A stretch of 64,000 nucleotides of DNA from Pythium myriotylum (lineage: Eukaryota > Oomycota > Peronosporomycetes > Pythiales > Pythiaceae), in assembly GCA_023091665.1 (NCBI GenBank), contig JALJCQ010000015.1, forward strand, positions 1,922,001-1,986,000. Direction: 5' to 3'. Below the pieces are notes generated by a model. It did not search any database. It was not told the origin of the DNA and saw only the letters and a program-made list of their open reading frames with translations. Within the stretch, counting starts at the first letter, position 1; every line of letters starts with the position of its first letter. The position numbers and the translations under genes were made by a program. Positions 37,042-47,900 of the stretch are shown in pieces.

Positions 37042-37839
37042 TCACAGGATTTTCGTGGTTTTTCCTTTCTCGAGGATTCGAATTCTGTCCTTGATCGGAT
37101 TGTCGACGGCCGTGAGAGTCTCCCGCACGACCTGTTCAGGCTCGCCGAAGTGAGCCCACGACTCGTAGTGAAGAGGGACAACAATGTCCGCGTCAATCTC
37201 AGTCGCCAATTGGATCGCATGCTTGGCGTCCAAAGTGATCACTTGTGGCCCAGGCACTGTGGCGGCTCCAAGGTTGAGCATCGCGAGCACAACATTGAAC
37301 TCTGTGCGCAAGCGCTGAGCGACGTCAGCCACGTACACCGTGTCGCCGGAGAAGTAGATGACGTTGGGACGGCCATCGTCGCTCACGCCGAATGATTCGG
37401 TGTGCGTCACAAACCCAATGACCTCGCCGCCGGGAAAATGGTTGCAGGGCGTGGCCGTGATGTTGAAGGTCTTGCCGTCGACCGTTAGTAGCGTCGACTC
37501 CCATGGGGAGAGCCCCCGCACCCCGGGGCGTGGGGCGAGGTTCTTGGCACCATCTCGAGTGGTCAAGACGTTGCGGCCGTTCAGTAGCGTCCGCCCGGCA
37601 GTGTCGAGGTTGTCCTGGTGGTCCTCGTGCGAGAGTAAAACTGTCTCGAAGGGTGGGAGGTCTTGGAGCTGCATCGCCGTGGGCTGGGTGCGCTCTAGGA
37701 TCATGTCTCCGAGGTCATACGACGTGCCGTTGGCGTCAAACGACGGGTCCGTGAGGAAGTTGATGCCGTCGATTGAGAGGATGGACGTGGCCGTGCTGAT
37801 GTGTGTGAGCGACACAGAGCTTAGGAAGGACGTCGGCAT
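37042..37839 (-). CDS. metallo-beta-lactamase-fold hydrolase, SHEDHxDNLD type
   Basis: A single minus-strand exon of 265 residues, starting MPTSFLSSVSLTHISTATSI. The fold is of the UlaG/L-ascorbate-lactonase-like metallo-beta-lactamase group: an N-terminal strand ending FLTDPSFDA, the metal site LLSHEDHQDNLD, a later FSGDTVY supplying a bridging aspartate, and VPLHYESW with a C-terminal histidine. The common HxHxDH is altered to HEDHQDN, so the metal ligand set may differ from the norm. The open frame runs 140 codons further upstream, but that part is low in family resemblance and I start at the ATG at 37839. Such proteins are frequent in bacteria and fungi; transfer is possible but untested. 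Substrate unknown. Confidence 0.8.
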   Translation of the reverse strand: MPTSFLSSVSLTHISTATSILSIDGINFLTDPSFDANGTSYDLGDMILERTQPTAMQLQDLPPFETVLLSHEDHQDNLDTAGRTLLNGRNVLTTRDGAKNLAPRPGVRGLSPWESTLLTVDGKTFNITATPCNHFPGGEVIGFVTHTESFGVSDDGRPNVIYFSGDTVYVADVAQRLRTEFNVVLAMLNLGAATVPGPQVITLDAKHAIQLATEIDADIVVPLHYESWAHFGEPEQVVRETLTAVDNPIKDRIRILEKGKTTKIL

Positions 37840-38145
37840 CGTGTGAGGGCCAATTGCTGGAGCGGATGATCTGGTGGTGGCAGAAGAGGAACTGTGGGGG
37901 CCACTGTTGACTAAGGACGGACCACGACGGCCCTGGATTTGTCTCGATGAGTCTGCATGCGGGCAGCGTCTCATCGCCGCCGACCTGATAACAGCATCGC
38001 GACTGGACGACCTTGCTGATTGGACTTCAACAACATCCGAAATCCGAATAACCGGTACTTTCGTGGTAGGTACTGCGCGAACGGATTCGATGGAAGAAGC
38101 GAGCTGCCATGGCGCGAGGAGCCACGAGAACGCCCCATCGACACC
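37840..38145. other. divergent intergenic region
   Basis: 306 bp between the starts of the hydrolase and the giant secreted protein. It probably holds both promoters. It contains open frames in continuation of both genes, but neither has coding support. CTGCGCG-rich; no clear core element seen. Confidence 0.4.
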
Positions 38146-41100
38146 ATGAGGCGCCTGCTCTTGCCGCTGCTGCTCGCCTGTGCGCATGGCGCAGCCGCGA
38201 CGCCCAGGACCGTCCGCGTGGCGGTCCCGGACCTCGCCGGCATGCTCTTCCCGGAGCAAACGCGCCGGATGGCTTTCGGCACGGCGTCAATGGGTGTCAC
38301 AAGTTCCTACGCGACGCAAATCGCGCCCGGAGATACGCTGCCACCCTGCGATAGCACCATTGCCTCGCTCTGTCTCGATCTCGTGTGGGTCTCGGAGTAC
38401 GAGTTTGACCCGTTCGTGCTGATGGCCTTCGAGTCCGCGGCCGCTGTTGGGTCTACCACGTTCGACGTCAACCTGTCGACTGCTGCGAGCCTGCTTCCCA
38501 CCATCCAGGGCCACCAAAACGTGTCGGGCTCAGTCGCGAACAGCAGCACTTCGACGCTGTGGCGGTTCTACGCGCCGCGCGACGCTGAAGCGCTTGACGT
38601 GGTCTTACGGCTGCGACAGCAAAGCCAGCTTCGTGCTGCCAGAGATCAGTTGGTTATTCGTGTTGCTGCCTCTCTGGAGGATGCGCAGCAGGCACGCACA
38701 GTACTCGAAGCGTTCTCTGTCTATGGCAACCAGCGCATAAGCCACAGCGTCACGTTTGCAAGCACCACACATGTTCGCGTCGACCTCGCCATCTCCCGAA
38801 GCACTGCCGCACCAGACGTGGTGCTCGAGGATGCCTACCCTCTGATCCCGCTTATCACCACGAGTAGTTCTGGTTTGCAGTGGCGCCTCGTTGACGCCGA
38901 CTGCTTAACGTGCTCGGCGACTCTGCTCGGGTGTGCGTCGCCTAGCGACATCAACGACGGCGTGTGTGCGTTCGACACGTCGACTAGCTTATTGCCCGCG
39001 TGCCTTCGTTCTTCGATCGGACTAACGACAGATTGGTTCAAAGGCATGGTTGCTGGCGACGGCAATGCGACATATTCGCTCGCCGATCCCTTGCGCCAAT
39101 GCTTTAGCACTGCGACCTCTTCGGATGTGCCCAATGACACAGTTTCTCCAGAAGATGCTGCGTGGTGGAACGTTTCGCGTGCACTGAGCTGCCTCGTTAG
39201 CCGACAGTGTCCATTTGGACCGCTTCACGGGGTGTTGTCGACAACCCATCCGAATGCGAAGATGGTCCAGCTCTTCGACTCCACTCCACTCATGTACAGA
39301 CTTCAATGGCGCCGAGAGGATGGAATCAGCGGTCATTTCGTGATGACTTTCGGTGCGAATTCGGCCACGAATGGGACCAAGTTGACACTCACGACCAGCG
39401 AAATCTTTATCGTCAGCACCGAGATTCAGATTGCGAATGTCATACGAGCAGGATTGGCAGGACTTGAATCAGTTGCTGTTACAGCGACAAAGACTTTCGT
39501 TGCTGATGATGTCTTTTGCGATATATCCATATCGTATCTTGTGATTCCCGACTTTAGCTTGACATTCCTCCCTTCAACGAACGTGTCGTGGGAGCTGACT
39601 CAAATCGGAGTGTCTCGTGGCGCTCCGTGGCTGCGTGTGTCGGATGTCAACAAGACACAACTGCAGCTCGAGAACAAGTGTGATGAATGTGCTTCTGAGC
39701 TTGATCCTTGCCGCCACGACGATACATGTCAACTGGTCGTGTTGCCATGTGTTGAACGCGTCTTCGCATCGCTTGACCCAGCCAATGCGTCCGTTGACAG
39801 TGAATTCGGCATGTATCGTCTCGATTTTCTCAATCCTGTTGTTGCATCGTGCTTTTCTGGCGTTCCAACGAGCGCGTGGAATCCTATTCGCCGTGCCATA
39901 GTGTGCGTCAGCCAAAATCATTGCGCAGTGGGCGCTTCAAATACGAGTTGGAACGAGCAGACTTTTGTCCGACTAGGAAATGGCACACAAGTAGTAGCAG
40001 TCCCTGTCCATATGACACAAGATAACTCGACCGTCGTCACACTTGCCATCTCTTCGGGGGGTGCATCTTTTACTTTCCATTCTATGGTCGATAAGCTCGA
40101 TTCTTTCCTTCGGTTGTTTGTGCTTGACGGCAATGGCGACGTCACCATTGACTCTGAGCCGGACTCAAGCGACCCTAGTATGATACAATTGACGATTACC
40201 TATGCAAATGCGTTGATGGCGTCGAATCCGTCATTCAACGGCACCGAAAATCTAGTTGAGATCGGACATTCGCCAACTTCTGGCTTCCTTGAGTTTGCAG
40301 ATGCCACAACATTCTCGCTTGAAAAAATTCTGAGCGTGATCCGTTCCTATTTAACGGCTTCTGTTGATCCCGCTGTTTTCGCTGCCGCGAAGAATCACTC
40401 TTGGCAGCTTGCACCAGAATGCATTGCCTGCCAAGCGACTTTTTTCGGTTGTTTACAGTCTGAAGTTGGTCAAAACGCATGTTTCTACGACAATGCCGCT
40501 AGCCCACTGGCACAATGCATCCGCAAAGTTATCTCCAGGAAAGATATTGGGACATATATGACCAATCCCTCTGCCCAAGACAAGAGCTGGCCCATTTCAG
40601 TCGATGTCACACGATGCATACAAACAACAGCTGCTCTCTCAGGGGATACGAACACGAGCCGCATCGCAGCTACAACTGCAATAAGTTGTTTTGCTTCAAC
40701 TGGATGTCCATTTGGACCAGTGGATCTCGTTCGAGACGATCGAATGGTACAGCTAGTCGCGTCAAGTTATGTTTACTCTATGCGGATCCCAGCGCATTCG
40801 TTTCGCCTCGGGTTTTCATTCGTCTTGGGGGATTATACGGTAGCAGAGGCTGACGTGGACAGTTCTGAGAGCATTCGCAACGCTCTCAACACCGTGCTAG
40901 CTCCACTTGGCATCACTGTTTATGTCGAGACGTCCTTTGCCGACGGAGAATGGACACTAACCCTTAATTTCTTTGGCGTCGTCACGTCCGATTTTTCAGT
41001 TCGTCTGGCGACAAATTCAACTCCTTCACCGCTTCAGATAGGGCAGGCATTATTGCGGCCAATCACTCGTCTGATTCTTTCCCCAAGACTAGATTCGAAA

Positions 41101-44100
41101 GTCTTTCGCAAAACTCCCCACCAGAACTTCACCGGAAATAGCAGCAGTGGCAGCGGAAGCGACGAGAAATCGACGAGCTCGTCCGGCTCGAAATGGGATG
41201 AGCACGATGCTGGGTTTCCAGGTTCGCAAGCAAGTAGCCCCGCAACAGAGACCCCTTCAGGGCTGCTGACATTCACGCCTGATTGTTTCAATTGCGATAA
41301 CGTCCATTTGACTGCGTGTGGTCGATCACAGTACTGCCGTACAGTCGTCGCAACATGCGTGAGCACTCTACTCAAGCAATACTCTTTTCAATCCATCGCT
41401 CAAACACTTCCTGATGGGACGAGTTCGGTTGACTTAGCGACTATGGTCCGCTCATGTGTGACATCTGCATCCTTCTTCGACTGGTGGGAACCACTTCAGC
41501 GCTGGCTGGGGTGTTACGCCACTTTTCGTTGCCCCACAACAAAACCAACAACTGGGCGAAGAAGTGATGCGTACTTGGATCTCGTTAGAGCAAGCTTGCG
41601 GGTGAACACGTCAGTACCTCATCTGTGGGAAAGCGGGATAGGCGATTTCCAACTAATCGCACCGACAGGGAGTAGAATGTTCGGGCGATCGGTTGTCGTG
41701 GAGTCAAAAAATGACCTCCGAACGAAAGTTGAATACGCTTCGCAAGGCACGAGCACCGTTACTGTGACGCTAGATCCTGTTGGTCCGAACAATGAGACCT
41801 CAATTCACATTGAATATGACGGGCCATACCTTGGCGAAGTGCCTCTCCTAGTCAGCACCGACGGTTACGTGCTTGAAAGCTCGTCAAGTGCTGCTCGTCT
41901 GTTGCTCCGTTCGACGGGATCAGGTTTTGACTCTGAGCCATGGGGTTTGCTGTCAGATAAACTTGCAGATCTTCTGTCAAAGGATCCAGGAACACCCTCG
42001 ACTTGTGGTGGCTGCGCATCGACATACCTAGAACAATGTCGGAACACCCCAAATTGCAAAGGCTACCTCCTCGATTGTCTAACGTACAGCATGGAAAACA
42101 ATTACGCTGAAGCGCTGGAGATGGATCGTAGCGTGTATGATGTGCTGAGAGGGTGCTCAAGACAGCTCTCTGTATCTGACTGGTGGCCGCTCCAGAAATA
42201 TTTTGGTTGCTTGCGCGATCTTCAATGCGTTGCAAATGACAACAGCAGTGACGCGTCTTACCTCCGCATCTCTAGTGGCGGTCTAAGGATGTCGTTTGAC
42301 ACAACATCCGGTGAAGTTCCCGGGGTAATCACGATTTCTAACGTTGAAGGAAACCGTGAGGAGGAGTCACTCAGTGGAGCATCTCTTATTGCCTTGCAGC
42401 AAGCCTTTCAACGCCGCATTGGTGGCATTGGGGTCGTTGAGTTGCTTTCAAATCGATCCTCGGGCGAAGCTGATTTCATCTTTTGGAATTACATTGGTGT
42501 CCTGCCATCTGTGACCGTTGACGCAGCCTCAGTAGTGTCATGGCATCCCGAGATGATATTCTATTCTCCTGGTCACATTGGGACATTGTCATTATCTTCG
42601 ACGCTGTCGGCGTATATGGTGGTACCCCAGTGCAACTCGATCTGCCATAACTACTTGGAAGATTGCGTCCGTGGCGATTCTTTGGAGTCGTTGCGCTGTC
42701 GCTACCATGTTCTCCCTTGTGTGGTAGACACGATTAGCACTGGTCTGACGTGGGGAGGCATCCACTCCGACGACGGGACTAGCGTTGAGTTCTCCAGCCA
42801 AATTCGTTATTGTAGTTCAGATGATTACAAGCCTCTCAAGTGGATAGCACAGTACTTCGGATGCTTAGCACGGACAGGGTGCTCTCTGAATGAACCCAAG
42901 AGCACGGAGCCAAAAGTGCAGCTCGTGACTGAGCCCGGGGAACAAGTACTTACGGTGACCGGTTCGCGGATTGTCAACTTTAACTCACCAATCGGCTTCT
43001 CAGACCCGTCGTTCGAGTCTCTGAACGCCTTCATGCAGGCTGACTTTCTCTTCTCGCTACGTACACAAGTCCTTCGCTCACTTGCAACAGTTGCTATGGT
43101 GGCGGAGGAACTCACCGAATCGACAGGGCAACTGACGCTAACTTACAGCGACTATCTTGGCTATCTGCCTGTGGTATTCGGAAACAGCGACGTAACTGTG
43201 GCGAAGCAAACGCCACCCTCATTATCGATATCGTCGTCGGAAAGCATCCAAAATAGTCACTGGACTCGGCTGGAGACACCACTCAGCACGTTCAATGCCG
43301 ACAAATCGACCTATTGCACGAGCTGCGTTACAAATCATCTCATAAACTGTCCTGTGTGCGTGTCAACAGTTCTGCCGAGCTTACTAATTATGCTTCGCGA
43401 TCTGAACTCAACATTTTCACCGACTCTCAACTTGACGAGCGTCTTTTACACATGCGTGGACACATTACCCGAGTCGGAGTGGATTCCAGTGGCACAGATG
43501 CTCAAGTGCTTCATGATCAATGGTTGTCCTGTTAGTGACACAAGCGACCCATCTGTTAGACCTCCAAGCTCGACGACATCATTCTTGGTAGTCCTTCCTG
43601 CACTTATCACGCTCCAACTTGCCTTCGACAGTCAGCTGTCTGTCACATTTAACTCCCCACAGGCACCAAACCACTCCGTAGGGGCGACAGCGAATAATGG
43701 ATTCACAACTTCGCTTACTGTTGACATCGAGAACCGTTACCAGAACCTCAAGCAGGGCCTAGCGACATTACTCCCGATGAATGGGCAATCGCCAAGTGTT
43801 GTAGTAAGCGAGCGTGATCAAAGAGCGAGCATCAACCTTATCCTTGATGTCGAGATCCAGGACTACTTTGGGTGGCTCCCAACTTTCCATTCGTCCTCAA
43901 CAGGGACCGATACTGACTTTGGGGTTGTCGTGTTACCAACAATAACTGTGCAGACATACGGGGATTTGAGCGGTGCATCTATCACAGGACTTCTGTCACT
44001 GCTGGAGTCATACGTTCCAACCCCGTCACCGGCATCCCGTGTGCCAACAGGGCCGTGTGCAAGTTGCGCATCCGCACTGTACTCATGTGACGTCGACGCC

Positions 44101-44760
44101 ATCGCTTCCGGCAATTGCACATACACAACTACGTCTTCTTCATTCGTCACGTGCTTGCGAAACAGTTTACCTCCGTCTGTTTTCTACGGCATCGGGCTGA
44201 AGCTTGGTGTATCATATGGGGTTAATGCTACCCTCACGAAGTGTTTTGGAGTACTGCAAGAGCAAGACAAGTTAGTTGGTGCGACTTCATTCCGCGACGA
44301 TGGCTGGTACCAAGCAAATCAAGATCTAGCATGCTTCGAAGAAAATAGCTGTGCCTTTGGTCCGCTTACTGAAGGACTGGCAAACGGATTCATGGTCCAG
44401 CTATTCTCCACCAGTGCAACGTGGACCTTCACCATCAGTGGCGACGCCTTTACTGCCGTCTTTCGATCGCAATTTGGATTCCGCGAGATGGCAACGTCAT
44501 CGTTCAACGAGACGACCTCGGACAACGAACTAAAGTCTCTTGTCGCTGGCATTCTTCCCTCGGCTGAAGTTTCAGCCTCAATGAAATGGCTCGACCCTGA
44601 GATCATCATTACTGTTGTCTGTCGCTATATTTACTTCCCAGATTTCTCGCTGAACTTGGACGACGGAGGATCGCAAGCCACGAACTCATCAAGAACAGTT
44701 AGCGTTGTGGCGATAAAGACCGTGGTTCTCGATGACACGCACTTAGATAATGCTCGTTAA
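38146..44760 (+). CDS. giant secreted cysteine-repeat protein, family unknown
   Basis: A single intronless frame of 2,204 residues. The start at 38146 gives a strong signal peptide (MRRLLLPLLLACAHGAAA). There is no C-terminal membrane helix or GPI-like tail, so the product should be released or wall-bound. Most of the length is eight units of about 210-290 residues. Each opens with a CxxC-type cluster (for example CLTCSATLLGC, CDECASELDPC, CGGCASTYLEQC), has a middle Cys, an aromatic-rich helix and a closing Cys pair (CPFGP or GCxxxxxC), then a Cys-free beta-rich segment ending near FPDFSL or YLGYLP. N-glycosylation sites (NxS/T) are many. Residues about 1000-1040 form a Ser/Gly spacer. I do not recognise the family. 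An adhesive or structural surface role is plausible but unproven. Confidence 0.85.
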   Translation: MRRLLLPLLLACAHGAAATPRTVRVAVPDLAGMLFPEQTRRMAFGTASMGVTSSYATQIAPGDTLPPCDSTIASLCLDLVWVSEYEFDPFVLMAFESAAAVGSTTFDVNLSTAASLLPTIQGHQNVSGSVANSSTSTLWRFYAPRDAEALDVVLRLRQQSQLRAARDQLVIRVAASLEDAQQARTVLEAFSVYGNQRISHSVTFASTTHVRVDLAISRSTAAPDVVLEDAYPLIPLITTSSSGLQWRLVDADCLTCSATLLGCASPSDINDGVCAFDTSTSLLPACLRSSIGLTTDWFKGMVAGDGNATYSLADPLRQCFSTATSSDVPNDTVSPEDAAWWNVSRALSCLVSRQCPFGPLHGVLSTTHPNAKMVQLFDSTPLMYRLQWRREDGISGHFVMTFGANSATNGTKLTLTTSEIFIVSTEIQIANVIRAGLAGLESVAVTATKTFVADDVFCDISISYLVIPDFSLTFLPSTNVSWELTQIGVSRGAPWLRVSDVNKTQLQLENKCDECASELDPCRHDDTCQLVVLPCVERVFASLDPANASVDSEFGMYRLDFLNPVVASCFSGVPTSAWNPIRRAIVCVSQNHCAVGASNTSWNEQTFVRLGNGTQVVAVPVHMTQDNSTVVTLAISSGGASFTFHSMVDKLDSFLRLFVLDGNGDVTIDSEPDSSDPSMIQLTITYANALMASNPSFNGTENLVEIGHSPTSGFLEFADATTFSLEKILSVIRSYLTASVDPAVFAAAKNHSWQLAPECIACQATFFGCLQSEVGQNACFYDNAASPLAQCIRKVISRKDIGTYMTNPSAQDKSWPISVDVTRCIQTTAALSGDTNTSRIAATTAISCFASTGCPFGPVDLVRDDRMVQLVASSYVYSMRIPAHSFRLGFSFVLGDYTVAEADVDSSESIRNALNTVLAPLGITVYVETSFADGEWTLTLNFFGVVTSDFSVRLATNSTPSPLQIGQALLRPITRLILSPRLDSKVFRKTPHQNFTGNSSSGSGSDEKSTSSSGSKWDEHDAGFPGSQASSPATETPSGLLTFTPDCFNCDNVHLTACGRSQYCRTVVATCVSTLLKQYSFQSIAQTLPDGTSSVDLATMVRSCVTSASFFDWWEPLQRWLGCYATFRCPTTKPTTGRRSDAYLDLVRASLRVNTSVPHLWESGIGDFQLIAPTGSRMFGRSVVVESKNDLRTKVEYASQGTSTVTVTLDPVGPNNETSIHIEYDGPYLGEVPLLVSTDGYVLESSSSAARLLLRSTGSGFDSEPWGLLSDKLADLLSKDPGTPSTCGGCASTYLEQCRNTPNCKGYLLDCLTYSMENNYAEALEMDRSVYDVLRGCSRQLSVSDWWPLQKYFGCLRDLQCVANDNSSDASYLRISSGGLRMSFDTTSGEVPGVITISNVEGNREEESLSGASLIALQQAFQRRIGGIGVVELLSNRSSGEADFIFWNYIGVLPSVTVDAASVVSWHPEMIFYSPGHIGTLSLSSTLSAYMVVPQCNSICHNYLEDCVRGDSLESLRCRYHVLPCVVDTISTGLTWGGIHSDDGTSVEFSSQIRYCSSDDYKPLKWIAQYFGCLARTGCSLNEPKSTEPKVQLVTEPGEQVLTVTGSRIVNFNSPIGFSDPSFESLNAFMQADFLFSLRTQVLRSLATVAMVAEELTESTGQLTLTYSDYLGYLPVVFGNSDVTVAKQTPPSLSISSSESIQNSHWTRLETPLSTFNADKSTYCTSCVTNHLINCPVCVSTVLPSLLIMLRDLNSTFSPTLNLTSVFYTCVDTLPESEWIPVAQMLKCFMINGCPVSDTSDPSVRPPSSTTSFLVVLPALITLQLAFDSQLSVTFNSPQAPNHSVGATANNGFTTSLTVDIENRYQNLKQGLATLLPMNGQSPSVVVSERDQRASINLILDVEIQDYFGWLPTFHSSSTGTDTDFGVVVLPTITVQTYGDLSGASITGLLSLLESYVPTPSPASRVPTGPCASCASALYSCDVDAIASGNCTYTTTSSSFVTCLRNSLPPSVFYGIGLKLGVSYGVNATLTKCFGVLQEQDKLVGATSFRDDGWYQANQDLACFEENSCAFGPLTEGLANGFMVQLFSTSATWTFTISGDAFTAVFRSQFGFREMATSSFNETTSDNELKSLVAGILPSAEVSASMKWLDPEIIITVVCRYIYFPDFSLNLDDGGSQATNSSRTVSVVAIKTVVLDDTHLDNAR
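38899..44760 (+). repeat. eight internal cysteine-cluster repeat units
   Basis: Unit openings at about 38899, 39676, 40411, 41278, 41998, 42628, 43309 and 44053, that is every 630-870 bp. Units 1, 3 and 8 share the closing motif C[PA]FGP and a following [MR]MVQLF or similar strand (type A). Units 2, 4, 5, 6 and 7 have a W/K-rich helix (WWEPLQRWLGC, WWPLQKYFGC, PLKWIAQYFGC) and no CPFGP (type B). The DNA of the units is strongly diverged, so the duplication is old. Confidence 0.75.
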
Positions 44761-44903
44761 AACGGCCTCTCACTATCTTCCTTGGGTCACATTGCCTTTG
44801 CCGGAGAGGGAGAAGGCGGTGAGAGAGTTATACTTGGACTATGTGCACGCGAATCGCACAACTTTCATATCAAGGGCCGAAGCCTTTCCAAAGTGTCCAT
44901 CGC

Positions 44904-47900
44904 TTACTTTTGCTGACCAGCTAATGTATCGAGCTGTTTTCTGTAGAAAGCCTTTAGCTCCTTTACCTCCGATTGCAGTTCCTCAACTTGCTCTTCTTTC
45001 TCACCAAAGAGTTCTAATAGCACGTGTTGTTTCTGCTTCAAAAGCTCCAACTCTTCCTGTGTCTGCTGAAATTGCGCCGCACTGCTCTCGAGCAAAGCAT
45101 TTCGTGTGCTAAGGCGGACAATCTCGTCGGCCGTTTGTTTTTGCTTGTCCTCTATGACCTGAAGCTGCTGACGAAGCAACCGGTTCTCTCCCTCTCGCAA
45201 GCGCAATCGTTGCTGGAGCTGACTAAGGCCGAGCACAGACGTAGTACTAAGGCGAGAATCATCAGTACTAGAGTCTAATGTACGCTGGAGTATTGAAGCT
45301 TGGGACGGATTCTGGCTAGACACACGAGGTGACCCATTGGCACTACCACTCCAGTCTTCATCAAAGCTTCGTCGTTGCTGCAAGGCTGCTACACGGGGAG
45401 ATAATGAGGTTGCCTTTACTCGTTGCAACTCTCTTTGGTGCCAATCAAGGTCATGTCGAAGTTGTTGTTCGCGTTGCTTCAACTGCTCCATTTCAGCCAT
45501 GAGCACCGCGGAGTCAGCAGAACTGTCGGCTTCACTACGGCCCTCTCCGCCGGTACCGGCTGCGACAATTGCAACACGCGCGAGAAGTGACTGCTTTGCG
45601 AGCTGTTCATCTTGCAGCTTCGACCTCAGCTCTTCAAGTTCTATTAACAACGCCTCGTGCTTGCCGCGGGCTTCACGCTCTCTTTCAAGCGTGACCTCGA
45701 TGCGTTCTTTATCACGCAACGCATTAGCTTCTTTTCGTTTCAACTCGAGTTGGAGATCTTCATTTTGAAATCGCAACTCGTGAAGCTGTTGATTCAGGGC
45801 TACTTTATCTGCCTCAAGCGCATTGCGTTGGGCACTTGCATCATTAATTCGTTGCACAAGAGCCTTCTCCGTCGATTTCCATGTCTCTTGGCGCGCTCGC
45901 TGGTCTTCCTGAAGAGCTTGGACTTGGCGCAGAAGCGGTTGGGTTGCCTCAGAAACGCTATGCCCCAAAATTTCGACTCTGTGAAGGGCTTCTTTCCATT
46001 TGCGTTTCAGATCAGAAATCTCCATCCGCGCCAGTTCTTCACGACGCGAGTTTTCAGTCTGCAAGTCCTGTACTGTCTGTTGAAGGTATTGGATTGTTGC
46101 TTCCATCTCGCCTTTTTCGACGCTAAGAGTGGCGTGTGAATCGCTTGTATGCTTCAGCTTCTCGATTTCTGCTCTCAAAAAATCATTCTCTCTCTTCGAT
46201 GCATTTAACTCGGTTGTTAGGTTACGATTGGCTTCTTGAAGTAGGTTCACTTCTTCCTTTGTCCCCATGAGATCATTTTTGGCCTGGTCACCAATCAGAT
46301 GAGCAGTTTTCAAATCACTCTGTAAAAGCTTCCTTTCATCATCCCAGTCTTTCTGCTTCTGCGACAGCTCTTGCAGCTGAACTCCTAGTACGTCAGCTTG
46401 TGCCTGGAGTTTCAGCTTTTGCTCTTCTTCTTCATTTTTCTCGCGGCGAAGTTGACGTAAACGTTGCTCCAGTTGTGCTTGCTTCACAGAGAGAGCCTGT
46501 CCCTCATCAAGAAGCGCCTGCAGCTTCAAGTCTTTATCTGCAATTGCCTCCTGAAGAGCGGCGAACTCATGATCCCGAGATGATTGCTGCTGGTGTGATA
46601 CCACACGGTTCAATCGGAGCACCTCACTGCGAAGCAAGTCGAGCTGTTCACTCAAGAATCGGTTTTTCTCGACTGCTGCAACTTCGCGCTGGCACGTTTT
46701 GTCTAGCTCATCGTGTAGTTCTTGAATTAAGGTCGAAGTCGATAAGAGTTGTGCCTCTCGCTGCGCAAGCTGCTCCTTCAGAGGTGTTGACTCTAGTTCT
46801 ACCACGACAGCAGATTCGATTAAATCGGCAGCGTTGGTGTCAGGAATGACACAATTTGTTGGCTCCTGCGGGTCTTGAACCGAAGACATTGCTGCCGACT
46901 CAGCCATTATACCCGCCCGTATCTCTCCCACAGAATTGCCACCTTCTCGGTCGTCGATGGATTGAGTCTGAGTCTGAGATAGGTTGTCATCTTCGTTTTG
47001 AAGTTGGTTGCAAACGTTAGCTTCGGGAATCTTCGTGTCTTTGAACAGAGCTCCATCTCCAACTAAGACAGGAGGAGAATCGGCATCTGACTCAGCATTG
47101 CCAACAGACGGAGAACTAACGATTTCACTGGAAGATCCATCGCGATGAGGCACTTCCGGGTCTGCACGGACCCCAGCAATGTCACTGATCTCAGTTAACT
47201 CGGTATTCCCAGAGTCATCTATCGACATCAGCTCCCCACTGTCCGCAGCAGCGGTCAATTCACTTCCAGATCCGTGATGAGAAGCCACACTATTGGTTTC
47301 TGCACGTGCAAGTGGCATTGAAGCTGCTGGCGTTGGAGATGTTAGCGCTGGAGCTGCTGGTGTTGGAGTCGCTGGTGTTGAAACTGCTGACGTTGGAGCT
47401 GTTGGCGCTAGAGCTGCTGGGGTTGGAGCTGCTGGCGTTGGAGCTGCTGACGCTGGAGTTGCTGGCGCTAGAGTTGCTGGCGTTGAAGGTGCTGGCATTG
47501 AAGTTGCTTCTGTCGAGAGGAATGATCCGAAAAAATCTACATTTGCCGGGGGATGTTTGGAAGTGGACGATGCCGGTGCGGACGCCGGGGTTTCCGAGTT
47601 CGAGGACTTTGCGATACCCAGACTTGCAAGCAGAGTCGCGCTGCCTTTGCTGTCGAGGGATCGTGGTGGCGGTGCTGCGGCAATCGCAGACTTGCCATTG
47701 AGTTGGGGCTCACCGAAGAGCGCGGCGCTGACCGCCGCGGACGGAGGTTCGATCTCAGCTTGTGCGGCAGCAGATCTCGACGAGCTTCTTGGCGGCTGCG
47801 TTGACGAGGCGGTGACGACCTGATCGAACTGCTTCTCAACATCTTCCCGAAGCTTGCTCACTTGCTCAAGACCCTGCGAGACGATCGACTGCACATTGAG

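Noticed and set aside
37840..38259. N-terminal extension of the metallo-hydrolase
   Set aside because: Lacks family resemblance and overlaps the start of the divergent secreted protein gene.
47293..47823. Plus-strand open frames over the minisatellite
   Set aside because: Shadows of the repeat, with monotone Leu or Val/Gly/Ala composition.
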